51,726 nt of DNA from Prochlorococcus sp. AG-459-D04. Lineage in GTDB: Bacteria; Cyanobacteriota; Cyanobacteriia; PCC-6307; Cyanobiaceae. Position 1 is the stretch's first letter, and each line of letters starts with the position of its first letter. The stretch is from contig QCRA01000005.1 of assembly GCA_003212035.1 (NCBI GenBank), positions 1 to 51,726 on the forward strand, given 5' to 3'. The notes under the pieces are model-generated. The model was given only the letters and a program-made list of their open reading frames with translations, made no database searches and had not been told where the DNA came from. A program made the position numbers and the translations under genes. This document shows positions 25,472 through 34,456 of this stretch, piece after piece.

Positions 25472-26233
25472 TTAAGTAGTAAATAAAACTTCTTTAATTA
25501 AAGATTCAGTAAATTCTTTGCCAAACAAACTCGACAACATTGGCCTTGCTGGATCGTTATCTCTTCTATAATTCAAATAATTATTTTGACCGTTTATTAA
25601 AGCTTTTTGCAACTCAATATTGGCTTCATTGCTTTCGAAAAGAATTTCCAAATACAAATCAAGATATTCCTTAAATGAGGTATAAAGCTGATTAGCAATT
25701 AAAAAATCACTTCTTTCACCTTTTGGTAATTTTGACCAGATTACTCCTGGAGAAAAAAATCTAGATACATCAACAGACATTTTTTCAGCTAATGGGAGTG
25801 CTAAATGACATTGATTTTTAAGTTTTATAAGTTTTTCTAATAACTCTTTATTGTATTGATTTTGTATTTTTAATGAAGGCTGAAAATCTAATACTAATAA
25901 ATAACTATTAGGTAGAGAAACAAAATCTACTCCAAAAAATGGGACGTTATAAATAGTATTAGGAATAATTAAAAAATTTAAAACAGAATAATTAGGACTA
26001 TCTATACACACTGCTCTTGCGAATTGAATTCTTTTTTTATGCGTTACACCCCAAGTAAAGAGATTCACATTTTTTTTCGATTTTTTTGAACCATAAGTTG
26101 AATCTTTGTAAGAATATTCCGAGGGTATTGTTTTTTCTAAACAGTTATATTTACTTAAATTATTTGTTAAATATTTTAAAAAATTATGCCATCTCCAATC
26201 TGGCCTGTAAAAAATAGTATCTTGTATTAACAT
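25472..26233 (-). CDS. pebB: Phycoerythrobilin:ferredoxin oxidoreductase
   Basis: This 253-residue ferredoxin-dependent bilin reductase family member has the PebB N-terminus [15 protein letters not shown], central [23 protein letters not shown], and C-terminal [21 protein letters not shown] ([20 protein letters not shown] without the first Asp). PebB reduces 15,16-dihydrobiliverdin to phycoerythrobilin with electrons from ferredoxin. It starts directly after the pebA stop, consistent with translational coupling and with reported substrate hand-off between the two enzymes. In Prochlorococcus the bilin product must serve reduced phycoerythrin or signalling; no phycoerythrin gene is in the window. 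Confidence 0.95.
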   Translation of the reverse strand: MLIQDTIFYRPDWRWHNFLKYLTNNLSKYNCLEKTIPSEYSYKDSTYGSKKSKKNVNLFTWGVTHKKRIQFARAVCIDSPNYSVLNFLIIPNTIYNVPFFGVDFVSLPNSYLLVLDFQPSLKIQNQYNKELLEKLIKLKNQCHLALPLAEKMSVDVSRFFSPGVIWSKLPKGERSDFLIANQLYTSFKEYLDLYLEILFESNEANIELQKALINGQNNYLNYRRDNDPARPMLSSLFGKEFTESLIKEVLFTT

Positions 26234-26944
26234 TCAATGAATAATCTCATTATTTAATGTAAATAGAAATTTATTGATAAATTTTTTTGTCCATTTTTCT
26301 CCAAAAAAAGATTTAAACAATTTATCTGCAGGGTCTTTTTCAAAACTGTACTTATCATATTTAATTTGATTAATCTTTATTTCTTCTGCATTTAAAAATT
26401 GATTAACAGGATTCGATTTATAAATGTTCAAATAATTTTTTACAAATGAATGGAATATATTATTTAAATCTCTATCAAGATTTAATTTATTTCCTCTACA
26501 TATAATCACCCATGGGGAAAAATACTTTTTTGAATCATATATATTCTTCATTTTATTATTATCAAATGCAGAATATTTTTTCTTAATACTACCTAAACTT
26601 GAACAATATTTTTCAAGATATTTGCTATCTTGAATTAAAGGTTGATAATCAAGTATTACTAATAACTTTTGAGAAGTTCCAAACCATAAAATATCAGCTC
26701 CTAAAATAGGAATTTCACTATCGAAATTAGGATATGCGACCGTATTAAACACTTGTAGTTTTTTGCCACCATCTAATCGTGTTATTCGCCACTTTCTATA
26801 TTCGGGAGATAAAAAAAGCCAATTTTTAATAATATACTGTGAGTCTTCATTGTGATGTTCTTTGAATTCGCTAGATATTTGTACTTCATGTCCATTTAAT
26901 TGATCAATATTTGTTTTAAGGAAATCAACTAATGAATCAAACAT
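26234..26944 (-). CDS. pebA: 15,16-dihydrobiliverdin:ferredoxin oxidoreductase
   Basis: This 236-residue bilin reductase is paralogous to the next gene. Segments are [65 protein letters not shown] ([11 protein letters not shown] then [13 protein letters not shown]) and the C-terminal [18 protein letters not shown]. It reduces biliverdin IX-alpha at C15-C16. The gene lies 6 bases after ho1 and abuts pebB, so the order ho1-pebA-pebB forms a heme-to-phycoerythrobilin operon. A cyanophage PebS would do both steps in one protein, but here there are two distinct reductases. Confidence 0.95.
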   Translation of the reverse strand: MFDSLVDFLKTNIDQLNGHEVQISSEFKEHHNEDSQYIIKNWLFLSPEYRKWRITRLDGGKKLQVFNTVAYPNFDSEIPILGADILWFGTSQKLLVILDYQPLIQDSKYLEKYCSSLGSIKKKYSAFDNNKMKNIYDSKKYFSPWVIICRGNKLNLDRDLNNIFHSFVKNYLNIYKSNPVNQFLNAEEIKINQIKYDKYSFEKDPADKLFKSFFGEKWTKKFINKFLFTLNNEIIH

Positions 26945-26950
26945 AAATAT

Positions 26951-27661
26951 TTAGGTCTCGGTACTTCCTTTCCTAACTTTTTTTGTAATGTAATTGAATA
27001 CAATCTTGCCTAAAACAGCAATCAAGTTACCTTCAAGCTCCTTAAACATTTTCATATTGTAAGTAAAAGCTTGATTTGCTTCATCAATAATTTGATCAGC
27101 AGTCTTTTGATTTATTGGAAGTTGATTCAAAGTAAGGGAATATTCTTCCTTGAATTTTTTTTCATCAGCAATTAATTCAAACTCATAAAAATTTAAACCA
27201 TCATTTCCCTGCAAATTTAATGCTTTTTTAGCGATCCTTTTCAAGATTTGCCCCCCAGATAAATCTCCTATATAGCGAGTGTAGTGGTGACCAACTAAGA
27301 GCTCTGGTGAATTTTTTGCGACCTCTCGGATTCTTTTAACATATTCTTTTGCTGAGTGAGAAATATTAATTTCATTCTTCCAGTTTTCACCAAAATAAAA
27401 TCTAAGATCATTTACAAGAGTTTCTTTCCTGAATAATGATTTAAAACCTATAGGTTTTATTACAGGATGTTCCTCATTGACCAGTCTTTCAATTTCCTCT
27501 TCCATAGCTTCATAAACAAAATATAAATCACTAATTAATTTTCTATAAGATTTTTTTTCAACAACTCCTTTTAAAAAACAAGCTACAAAGCCAGTATTTT
27601 CTGCCATAGTATGGGATTTTTTTGTCCCTTCTCTTAATTGTCCTGCAAGAGCAACTGCCAT
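26951..27661 (-). CDS. ho1: Heme oxygenase (biliverdin-producing)
   Basis: This 236-residue HO-1 type enzyme has the axial heme ligand in TKKSHTMAENTGF near residue 17, the distal-helix LVGHHYTRYIGDLSGGQILK with its glycine-rich motif, and FYEFELIADEKKFKEEYS. It opens heme to biliverdin IX-alpha, CO and iron using ferredoxin. It is the first gene of the ho1-pebA-pebB unit. A 57-base gap separates it from an upstream unknown gene on the same strand, which may share the transcript. Confidence 0.97.
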   Translation of the reverse strand: MAVALAGQLREGTKKSHTMAENTGFVACFLKGVVEKKSYRKLISDLYFVYEAMEEEIERLVNEEHPVIKPIGFKSLFRKETLVNDLRFYFGENWKNEINISHSAKEYVKRIREVAKNSPELLVGHHYTRYIGDLSGGQILKRIAKKALNLQGNDGLNFYEFELIADEKKFKEEYSLTLNQLPINQKTADQIIDEANQAFTYNMKMFKELEGNLIAVLGKIVFNYITKKVRKGSTET

Positions 27662-27718
27662 ATATTTTGAATAATTTTTGTAAGTGTATTTAATCTACAA
27701 GGAAAATACATAAAACAG

Positions 27719-28150
27719 CTAATTTTTGTTACCAGCGGATGTTGTAGAGAATAGCTTATAAAGTTCTTTACAAACCAAAAAAAGGTTATCTTTTTGTTCC
27801 TTTTGCGGTAGATGAGTACCAGTCATTTCCCAATCACCGATAGTAGCCACTCTCCATCTCTCGCAGGGAACAATCATACCTCGCATTATTATTCCCAACA
27901 ATTTCGGAACTCTGCCATTATTATCATTTTCAATTCTTAATTGTAAGAGTATTGCTCTACATTCAATAAGAGGACTCCAACCAGGGAAATGAAAAGCAAA
28001 ATCAATAGTATCTTGCATGGATTCATTATTTGAATTATCCCATGGACTAAAGTTTACGCTTGCATCTGGAAAATATTTCCGAAACAAAGCAGCAGTGGAA
28101 GCAATTTTATTAGCTATTTCAACATTACTTACATTTGAACTTGCATTCAT
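27719..28150 (-). CDS. Conserved hypothetical protein upstream of ho1
   Basis: This is a 143-residue soluble protein with no domain I recognise. It has an N-terminal helix VEIANKIASTAALFRKYFPD, then a Trp-rich region with DFAFHFPGWSPLIECRAILLQL, and a strongly conserved-looking stretch GIIMRGMIVPCERWRVATIGDWEMTG (GIIMRGMIVPCERW then RVATIGDWEMTG). There are two cysteines and no membrane segment. Position directly before ho1-pebA-pebB suggests co-expression, but nothing in the sequence ties it to bilins. Confidence 0.65.
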   Translation of the reverse strand: MNASSNVSNVEIANKIASTAALFRKYFPDASVNFSPWDNSNNESMQDTIDFAFHFPGWSPLIECRAILLQLRIENDNNGRVPKLLGIIMRGMIVPCERWRVATIGDWEMTGTHLPQKEQKDNLFLVCKELYKLFSTTSAGNKN

Positions 28151-28360
28151 CAGTAGCTGAGTGTTTTTTAGAAAATGACATAATTTGCTTTAACTTGCTT
28201 ATTAACTACTTTTTCTTTTAATAAAGATGTTGAAATGCTGATCAATAAACTATTCTCTATTCACATTTGAATAATAAATTTCTAGGTTTTAAAGAAAATA
28301 ACTCATCTCAAATTAAAATACGAGGAAATTCAATGAGTTATCTTTTATTAATTCAGTGCT

Positions 28361-29785
28361 ATGCCAAAATTTGAAAAATTAACTTTACCTAATGAAGGCG
28401 AGATAATAACTTTTAATCAAGGCAAACCTAATGTTCCTAATAATCCAATTGTCCCATTTATTAGGGGTGATGGTACTGGAGTTGATATTTGGCCTGCAAC
28501 TCAAATCGTTCTTGATTCGGCGATTAAAAAAAGCTATGGAGATGAAAGAAAAATTAATTGGTTTAAAGTCTATGCAGGCGATGAAGCTTGTGAACTTTAT
28601 GGAACATATAACTACCTCCCTCAAGATACTATTGAAGCAATCAAACACTTTGGTGTAGCCATTAAAGGTCCTTTAACGACTCCCATAGGTGGAGGTATTA
28701 GATCTCTTAATGTTGCTTTAAGGCAAATATTTGATTTATATAGCTGTGTAAGACCATGCAAATATTATTCAGGAACTCCAAGCCCGCACAAAAATCCCCA
28801 AAATTTAGACGTTATTGTTTATAGAGAAAATACTGAGGATATTTACATGGGAATTGAATGGGAAGCGGAGGATAATAATTGTCTTGAATTAATTAATTAC
28901 TTAAATAATATTGTCATACCAAAAAGTAAAAATTTAAAAAATAGATCTATACCAGACGGATCAGGTATTGGAATAAAACCGGTGAGTAAATTTGGTAGCC
29001 AAAGGCATATTAGAAAAGCTATTGAACATGCCAAAAGATTATCAGGAGATAAAAGGCATGTGACTCTTGTTCATAAAGGAAATATTATGAAATATACAGA
29101 AGGTGCATTTAGAGATTGGGGATATGAATTAGCAGTAAATGAATTTAGAAGAGATTGCATTACAGAAAGAGAAAGCTGGATTTTAGATAATATTCAGAAA
29201 AATCCAGAGATTACAATTGAAAATAATTCTCGAAAAATTGAACCAGGTTTTGACAAGCTTACAAATAACAAAAAAGCATTCATTTGCGAAGAAATTAAAG
29301 AAGTTATTGCATCAATATCAAATTCTCACGGAGATGGAAAATGGAGAGAACTTATTCTTGTTGATGATCGGATAGCTGATAGTATATTTCAACAAATTCA
29401 AACTAGACCTCAAGAATATTCAATTCTTGCAACCTTAAATCTCAATGGAGACTATGTTTCTGATGCAGCTGCAGCAATTGTTGGTGGCCTAGGTATGGCT
29501 CCTGGTGCAAATATTGGAGATAATGCAGCAATTTTCGAAGCTACGCACGGCACTGCGCCAAAACATGCAGGCTTAAATAAGATTAATCCAGGCTCAGTAA
29601 TTCTTAGTGGTGTAATGATGCTTGAATATTTTGGTTGGGATGAAGCAGCTAACTTAATTACTAATGGTTTAAGTAAGGCAATAGAGCAAAAAAAAGTCAC
29701 CTATGATCTAGCACGCTTAATGGAACCAAAAGTAGAACCACTGTCCTGCAGCAGTTTTGCTGAAGAAATTATCTCAAATTTCTAA
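28361..29785 (+). CDS. icd: NADP-dependent isocitrate dehydrogenase
   Basis: This 474-residue enzyme is of the cyanobacterial length. Signatures are FIRGDGTGVDIWPA, KGPLTTPIGGGIRSLNVALRQ (KGPLTTPIGGGIRSLNVALR), VYRENTEDIYMGIEW, HKGNIMKYTEGAFRDWGYE, and ATHGTAPKHAG. It oxidises isocitrate to 2-oxoglutarate, the carbon skeleton for ammonium assimilation and the nitrogen-status signal. The 210-base upstream region could hold an NtcA site, but I did not find a clear GTA-N8-TAC. Its 3' end overlaps the convergent sugar-acid kinase gene by 17 bases. Confidence 0.97.
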   Translation: MPKFEKLTLPNEGEIITFNQGKPNVPNNPIVPFIRGDGTGVDIWPATQIVLDSAIKKSYGDERKINWFKVYAGDEACELYGTYNYLPQDTIEAIKHFGVAIKGPLTTPIGGGIRSLNVALRQIFDLYSCVRPCKYYSGTPSPHKNPQNLDVIVYRENTEDIYMGIEWEAEDNNCLELINYLNNIVIPKSKNLKNRSIPDGSGIGIKPVSKFGSQRHIRKAIEHAKRLSGDKRHVTLVHKGNIMKYTEGAFRDWGYELAVNEFRRDCITERESWILDNIQKNPEITIENNSRKIEPGFDKLTNNKKAFICEEIKEVIASISNSHGDGKWRELILVDDRIADSIFQQIQTRPQEYSILATLNLNGDYVSDAAAAIVGGLGMAPGANIGDNAAIFEATHGTAPKHAGLNKINPGSVILSGVMMLEYFGWDEAANLITNGLSKAIEQKKVTYDLARLMEPKVEPLSCSSFAEEIISNF

Positions 29786-31136
29786 TTTTAAAATTATTTT
29801 TATTTTCAAAAACTTTCCAAATATTAACCAGTGAATCTTTAGTGCCAATGTTTCCAGGATGAGTAACGATGGGAAGTTTTTCGCCATTTTTTAGGTTGTA
29901 AGTTACCACTGAAATTCCAGTTAAAATCTGTCCTTCAAGATAAACATAATCTGCATTAAGTCCTTTACTAAGAATCAAATTTGTTGTTATTCCACCTTTT
30001 GAAATCAAATATCCTATTTCATACTTCAAATCTGCGACTAATTCAGCAATAAAACAAGCAAGTAAATTATAAAAATTAAATAGTTCAGAAGAATCTAAAG
30101 ACATAAATTTTCTTGAAGTAAACAAAACAGGAGTTTTTCCTTTCTCAAAAGAAAATCTAATTTCTTTCAAAAATTTATTTTTAAACAAATTCCTTCGCTT
30201 CTGATTATTATCTGATGAAGTAATTTCAAAGAATTCAAAGACATCTAATTCAAGTGGATTGCAATTACTTATCTCTAATAAATTATTCAATTGTATTGTT
30301 GAAAGTTCTACATAAGATCCAACAATTATCAGTCCTGGAAGAAAACCCTTTTCTTTATTTCTTATTCTTAAATTTGAGAAAAATATTTCACTTTGAGAGA
30401 TACTTTTTTTCTCAGAGATTGAGCTTATAAAACTTGCTGCAGTTCGAAAAAGGAATTTTTTTTGTTTAATTAATTTTTTAATTACTAAAGAAAAATTTTT
30501 TAGTTGAAAATAATTTTCTACATCTACAACTACATGTTTATTATTCTTCAAGTTCTTTAGTGTTTTAAAAACAATATTATTTTCTTCATCATTTAGCATT
30601 TCGATATCAGACAATAAAAGATTTTGAATATCTTCAAAATTTATTTGCGATTTACTCTGCTGAAATAAAAGATTCTTGACATTACTTGTCTCATATCCAA
30701 AAATTTTATCTTTTGAAAAAATTGTTTGACTAATAGGAGTTTTATCAACAAAATGAGATCCATTAATTGTTAATCTTTTACCCTCTATGAAAGCTGGAAT
30801 ATGAAAAGTAGCATCAAAAGGACCTAAGCAACTGTTTAGAGCACTTGGCTCTAAAAAGTTATGTCCTCGAAGAGTAGAGTCTCCTCTACTTATAAAAATA
30901 ATTTCTTCTTCATAGGACTGAGAAGTAATTACAGTCTTAAGATTTTTGCAAATTTCCTCTATTGTTAATTTCGCATCATTTTCCGATAGTGACCTTGTAT
31001 TTGCCAAAATAAAAAATAAATTAGATTTAAATTCAAAACCTTTGACTAAAGTTGAGCAGTCCCACTTAAGCAGTAATAAGCAATCGTGAACAGTTTGAGA
31101 GCCTGTAGGATCATCATCTATAACGACAAATTTCAT
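29769..31136 (-). CDS. Four-carbon acid sugar kinase family protein
   Basis: This 455-residue protein has two halves. The N-terminal substrate domain begins IDDDPTGSQTVHD and includes ANTRSLSE and ISRGDSTLRGHNFLEP. The C-terminal nucleotide-binding half has a GYLISKGGITTNLIL segment and ends with IVTHPGNIGTKDSL. These are hallmarks of the DUF1537/OtnK-DtnK family that phosphorylates threonate, erythronate or similar acids at the hydroxyl. The usual partners (dehydrogenase, PdxA2-like oxidoreductase, aldolase) are absent, so the substrate is open. A 13-base gap separates it from the upstream aldose-epimerase gene. Confidence 0.85.
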   Translation of the reverse strand: MKFVVIDDDPTGSQTVHDCLLLLKWDCSTLVKGFEFKSNLFFILANTRSLSENDAKLTIEEICKNLKTVITSQSYEEEIIFISRGDSTLRGHNFLEPSALNSCLGPFDATFHIPAFIEGKRLTINGSHFVDKTPISQTIFSKDKIFGYETSNVKNLLFQQSKSQINFEDIQNLLLSDIEMLNDEENNIVFKTLKNLKNNKHVVVDVENYFQLKNFSLVIKKLIKQKKFLFRTAASFISSISEKKSISQSEIFFSNLRIRNKEKGFLPGLIIVGSYVELSTIQLNNLLEISNCNPLELDVFEFFEITSSDNNQKRRNLFKNKFLKEIRFSFEKGKTPVLFTSRKFMSLDSSELFNFYNLLACFIAELVADLKYEIGYLISKGGITTNLILSKGLNADYVYLEGQILTGISVVTYNLKNGEKLPIVTHPGNIGTKDSLVNIWKVFENKNNFKIRNLR

Positions 31137-31149
31137 AAGAATTGCAAAA

Positions 31150-32004
31150 TTACTTAAGAGATTTTATTTGTATTGAGGCATTTAACCTTTTACTATCATT
31201 TGAAGGAATCATAATTTTTCTAAATCCATCAACAAAAGAATTTCGGGGACTAGTCCAAGGTTCGAGACATATCATTCTTCTTGGAGGATCACTCCAAATA
31301 ACGCCTAAATCAAAAGGATATGGATGATTTAAAGTTACTTCTCTTTTAAAAATTTTATCTCGAAAAGAGCTTCTACCGGAAGTATACATAAGTAGATCAA
31401 CTCCTAAATTAATTTTGTTTAATTCATCCAAAGTATTACTTATAGTATTTCTTTCTTGATCCAGACAATTAAGTGGATTATCAACAAACTCTAAATTTTT
31501 GAAATCTGAAACATTAAAATAAGGATGCAAACCAAAATTTATAGGCATAGCAAAGTCTGCTTTGTTATGGATTGTAATTTCAAATTTTAACAAGTTAATT
31601 TTTAAGGTAACTTCTATTTTTAGTTCGAAATCGAAAGGATAATATTTTTTGGTTTTTTTAGATGCATTTAAGAATAAGCATAAAAATTTTTCATTTTCAT
31701 TGAAGGAGTATTGCCATTGCAAATCCCTAGCGAAACCATGTTGTGGTAATTGAAAATAACCATTTCCAAATACTGAGCTAGAGGTATTGAGATTTCCACA
31801 AATTGGAAACAAGATTGGAATGCCTCCCCTAATACTTTTTGTCTTATCCATAAATCTTGTTTCATCGAAATAAAGTATTGCATTACCATCCGAAACCCAA
31901 TTTGTAATAACGCCTCCTCTTTCAGGACAAAATTCAATGTAATTATTTTTATCTAATTGAAAGACAAAAATTCCTTGTTCCTTATTAGATAATTCAAGTT
32001 TCAC
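31150..32004 (-). CDS. Aldose 1-epimerase-like protein
   Basis: This 284-residue galactose-mutarotase-fold protein shows PERGGVITNW near the N-terminus, SIRGGIPILFPICGN (the substrate Arg region), LPQHGFARDLQW with the catalytic-type His, FGLHPYFNVSD with the second His, and a late DLGVIWSDPPRRMICLEPW with the conserved acidic residue. It may interconvert anomers of a free or phosphorylated sugar; the motif set resembles both GalM and the hexose-6-phosphate mutarotase branch. The start is GTG at 32004, 9 bases after the hydrolase stop. Confidence 0.83.
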   Translation of the reverse strand: MKLELSNKEQGIFVFQLDKNNYIEFCPERGGVITNWVSDGNAILYFDETRFMDKTKSIRGGIPILFPICGNLNTSSSVFGNGYFQLPQHGFARDLQWQYSFNENEKFLCLFLNASKKTKKYYPFDFELKIEVTLKINLLKFEITIHNKADFAMPINFGLHPYFNVSDFKNLEFVDNPLNCLDQERNTISNTLDELNKINLGVDLLMYTSGRSSFRDKIFKREVTLNHPYPFDLGVIWSDPPRRMICLEPWTSPRNSFVDGFRKIMIPSNDSKRLNASIQIKSLK

Positions 32005-32013
32005 TATTATTAC

Positions 32014-32913
32014 TTAAAGAGAATCAACCCAATCCAAAATATGCTGATTAACTAATTCAGGTATCTCATCATGAGGACAATGTCCTGCATCAAGAATAAT
32101 TTCTTTTGTATTCTTTGGTGTAAATTTGTTATATAGATTTCTTTTTTTTGGAGTGTTCATCCATGGATCTTTACCTCCCCAAAGAAGTAATAGTGGTGCA
32201 TTTAGTTTTGCGAATAGCTTATCCAATGGCAATCCCTGAGGACCTGATGGGTTAAATACACTTCTAAAAACATTGAAAGCTCCAAAATCTAGAGAGGGCT
32301 TCCTTATTGACTCAACTAAAAAATCATCAACATTTTTTTTATCAACATAAACTTGATTCAAAGTTTTTTTAATATTTTTTGGATTTCTCATATTCTCAAA
32401 AATCAAACGTTGAAGAACAATATTTTTCAAAAATATGCCGGCAACTGTTTCAATTGAAGTTTGCAACATATTCTTTTTGATAGTTTTTTCTTCACTAAAA
32501 TATCCAGCAGCATTGAGTAAGATCACTCCTGCGTTTAGCTCGTTTAATTCTGCACCAGCTGCTAATGCAGCATAACCACCTAATGAATTTCCAACAACAA
32601 TTGTAGGTTTTTTTATTTTCTCTTTTACATAAGCGACAACCTGATCTTTCCATAAAGATCCTGAGTATTCGACGTCTTGAGGCTTAGGACTTTTTCCAAA
32701 ACCGAGTAAATCCATGGCATGAACTTCGTATTTTGTACTCAAAACAGGGATATTAAATCTCCAATGATCCGTAGAAGCACCGAAACCATGAATTAATAAA
32801 ATTGCACATTCTTTTGACGTTTGATCGGGCTTAGCGGAAACTGCATGAATTGGGTAATTTAAAAAATTCCAGTTATAATTTATGTCACTATCTATCAGAG
32901 CTGACTTTTCCAT
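32014..32913 (-). CDS. Alpha/beta-fold hydrolase
   Basis: This 299-residue protein has an oxyanion motif HGFGASTDHWR near 42-52, nucleophile elbow GNSLGGYAAL with Ser, a late GKDPW with the candidate Asp, and DAGHCPHDE with the catalytic His. This complete triad indicates an active hydrolase or a related enzyme. Cyanobacterial and plant relatives include chlorophyll- and ester-acting enzymes, but nothing here fixes the substrate. It is probably cytosolic; no signal peptide is seen. It sits between the antiporter and the epimerase-like gene on one strand. Confidence 0.85.
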   Translation of the reverse strand: MEKSALIDSDINYNWNFLNYPIHAVSAKPDQTSKECAILLIHGFGASTDHWRFNIPVLSTKYEVHAMDLLGFGKSPKPQDVEYSGSLWKDQVVAYVKEKIKKPTIVVGNSLGGYAALAAGAELNELNAGVILLNAAGYFSEEKTIKKNMLQTSIETVAGIFLKNIVLQRLIFENMRNPKNIKKTLNQVYVDKKNVDDFLVESIRKPSLDFGAFNVFRSVFNPSGPQGLPLDKLFAKLNAPLLLLWGGKDPWMNTPKKRNLYNKFTPKNTKEIILDAGHCPHDEIPELVNQHILDWVDSL

Positions 32914-32956
32914 TAATTGAAAATTTTATCTTAATCGATTCTAATAAACTTATTTC

Positions 32957-34324
32957 CTAAAGAAGACCCACAGGATCAGCTGCAACATCATCTGAAATTT
33001 TATTGCCATCATTTGGGGGCTTATCTTTTAGAACAATTCTTAAAAGTACAGGTGCAAGAAATGTAGTTCCTATAACCATTAATAAAATAGCTGCTTCAAG
33101 AGAAGGAGTTAATAACTTAGCGCTTGTTCCTAGCCCAAGAAAAATTAAACCAACCTCTCCTCTAGGCATCATACCCAAGCCTACAACCAATCTATTTGTA
33201 GGTTTATCACTTGAAAATACCCATCCGGCTGCAATTTTCCCAATAATCGCAACAACTAATAAAAATCCTGCAACTACAAGAGCTGATCTGCTTGTTGGAT
33301 CAAGTGGATTGATAACAGATAAATCCATTCCAGCTCCAACTAATACAAAGAAAATAGTTGCGAATAAGGAAACTAAAGGTAAAACAGATTGTTGTATTGC
33401 ATGATTATTTTTAGAACTACTAAGAATCAATCCAGCTGCAAAAGCCCCTAAAGCTGCTTCCAATCCAATGGCTGTTGCCACGAAACAACATAATACAAGT
33501 ATCACAAAAGAAGCTACTACTACGGCTCCAGGAGCCTTTAATCTATCTAATAACCAATCAAAACCTGGAGCAGCTGTTCTACTTAATGCAATAGCAGCAA
33601 TAACAAAAACTACAGCTGCTGCAACTAATTTTACAATAGGGGCAATTTCTAAAGTACCTCCGGCAGCAAGGGCGACTACAACTGCCAAAATAACAATTCC
33701 CAAAATATCGTCTAACACTGCTGCACCAATAACAATCTGTCCTTCTCTAGTTTTCAAATATCCCAATTCACCGAAAACACTTGCAGTAATTCCTATACTA
33801 GTGGCTGTCATAGATGCTCCAGCAAAAACTGCTGGAATTAGATCTACTTGAAAAATAAACATTAATCCAAGAGTTCCAAACGCAAACGGTAAAATTACGC
33901 CAGCCATAGCAACAGTAAAAGCCTGAGCACCGACAGCTACCAATTCCTCTAACTCACTTTCTAAGCCTGTTAAAAATAAAAGTGCATATAAACCAAGTGT
34001 TGCTACTGCTTGGAGCGAGGGAAAGCTTTCGAAATAAATATCAGGTACTGCTTCTGGGGGGATTGACGCTAATGAACTAATAACATTTACAAGTCCCTCA
34101 TTTAGTTCAGTTCCAGCTGAGGGCGGTATCAATAAATGGAATCCTGATGCTCCTATTACAACCCCCGCAAGAAGCTCACCTACAATAGTTGGCAAACTTA
34201 GTCTTACTAATACTTCTGCTAATGCTCTTGCTGCTAAAAAGATCAATAAAAATCTTATAACTCCGATCAACGTTTCAGCAACTTCTAAATCATGTGTACT
34301 TAATTCAGCAAGTAAAGAGTACAT
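32957..34324 (-). CDS. Cation:proton antiporter (CPA2/NapA-type)
   Basis: This 455-residue membrane protein has about 12 hydrophobic segments and the family core: LPTIVGELLAGVVIGASG, LYALLFLTGLESELEEL, FAGASMTATSIGITASVFGELG (ASMTATSIGITASVFGELG), AAVLDDILGIVIL with the paired acidic residues of the transport site, and RGEVGLIFLGLG. It likely exchanges Na+ or K+ for H+ across the plasma or thylakoid membrane. Its DNA is richer in GC than its neighbours, which follows from the Ala/Val/Gly content. It diverges from glgP, with a 132-base gap. Confidence 0.92.
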   Translation of the reverse strand: MYSLLAELSTHDLEVAETLIGVIRFLLIFLAARALAEVLVRLSLPTIVGELLAGVVIGASGFHLLIPPSAGTELNEGLVNVISSLASIPPEAVPDIYFESFPSLQAVATLGLYALLFLTGLESELEELVAVGAQAFTVAMAGVILPFAFGTLGLMFIFQVDLIPAVFAGASMTATSIGITASVFGELGYLKTREGQIVIGAAVLDDILGIVILAVVVALAAGGTLEIAPIVKLVAAAVVFVIAAIALSRTAAPGFDWLLDRLKAPGAVVVASFVILVLCCFVATAIGLEAALGAFAAGLILSSSKNNHAIQQSVLPLVSLFATIFFVLVGAGMDLSVINPLDPTSRSALVVAGFLLVVAIIGKIAAGWVFSSDKPTNRLVVGLGMMPRGEVGLIFLGLGTSAKLLTPSLEAAILLMVIGTTFLAPVLLRIVLKDKPPNDGNKISDDVAADPVGLL

Positions 34325-34456
34325 TTAAGTGTAAAAAATAAACTACCTAATTGGAAGATAGTTTATTGAGGGCCCACTTTAAGAAATATGTAAGAAAAAA
34401 GCAAAAATACTCAACAAGTGTGGATCTGAAGTTACAACAAAGAAATTTTCAAAAAA

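Noticed and set aside
28151-28360. NtcA-binding site upstream of icd
   Set aside because: Expected from cyanobacterial physiology, but no GTA-N8-TAC was found; GTAGCTGAGTGTTT near 28153 does not fit.
33003-33851. Long plus-strand frames opposite the antiporter
   Set aside because: They mirror codon bias of the membrane protein and are rich in Ala/Thr without any domain.
32957-34324. Horizontal transfer of the antiporter gene, suggested by its higher GC
   Set aside because: The shift follows from Ala, Gly and Val codons of a membrane protein; third positions remain A/T-rich like neighbours.
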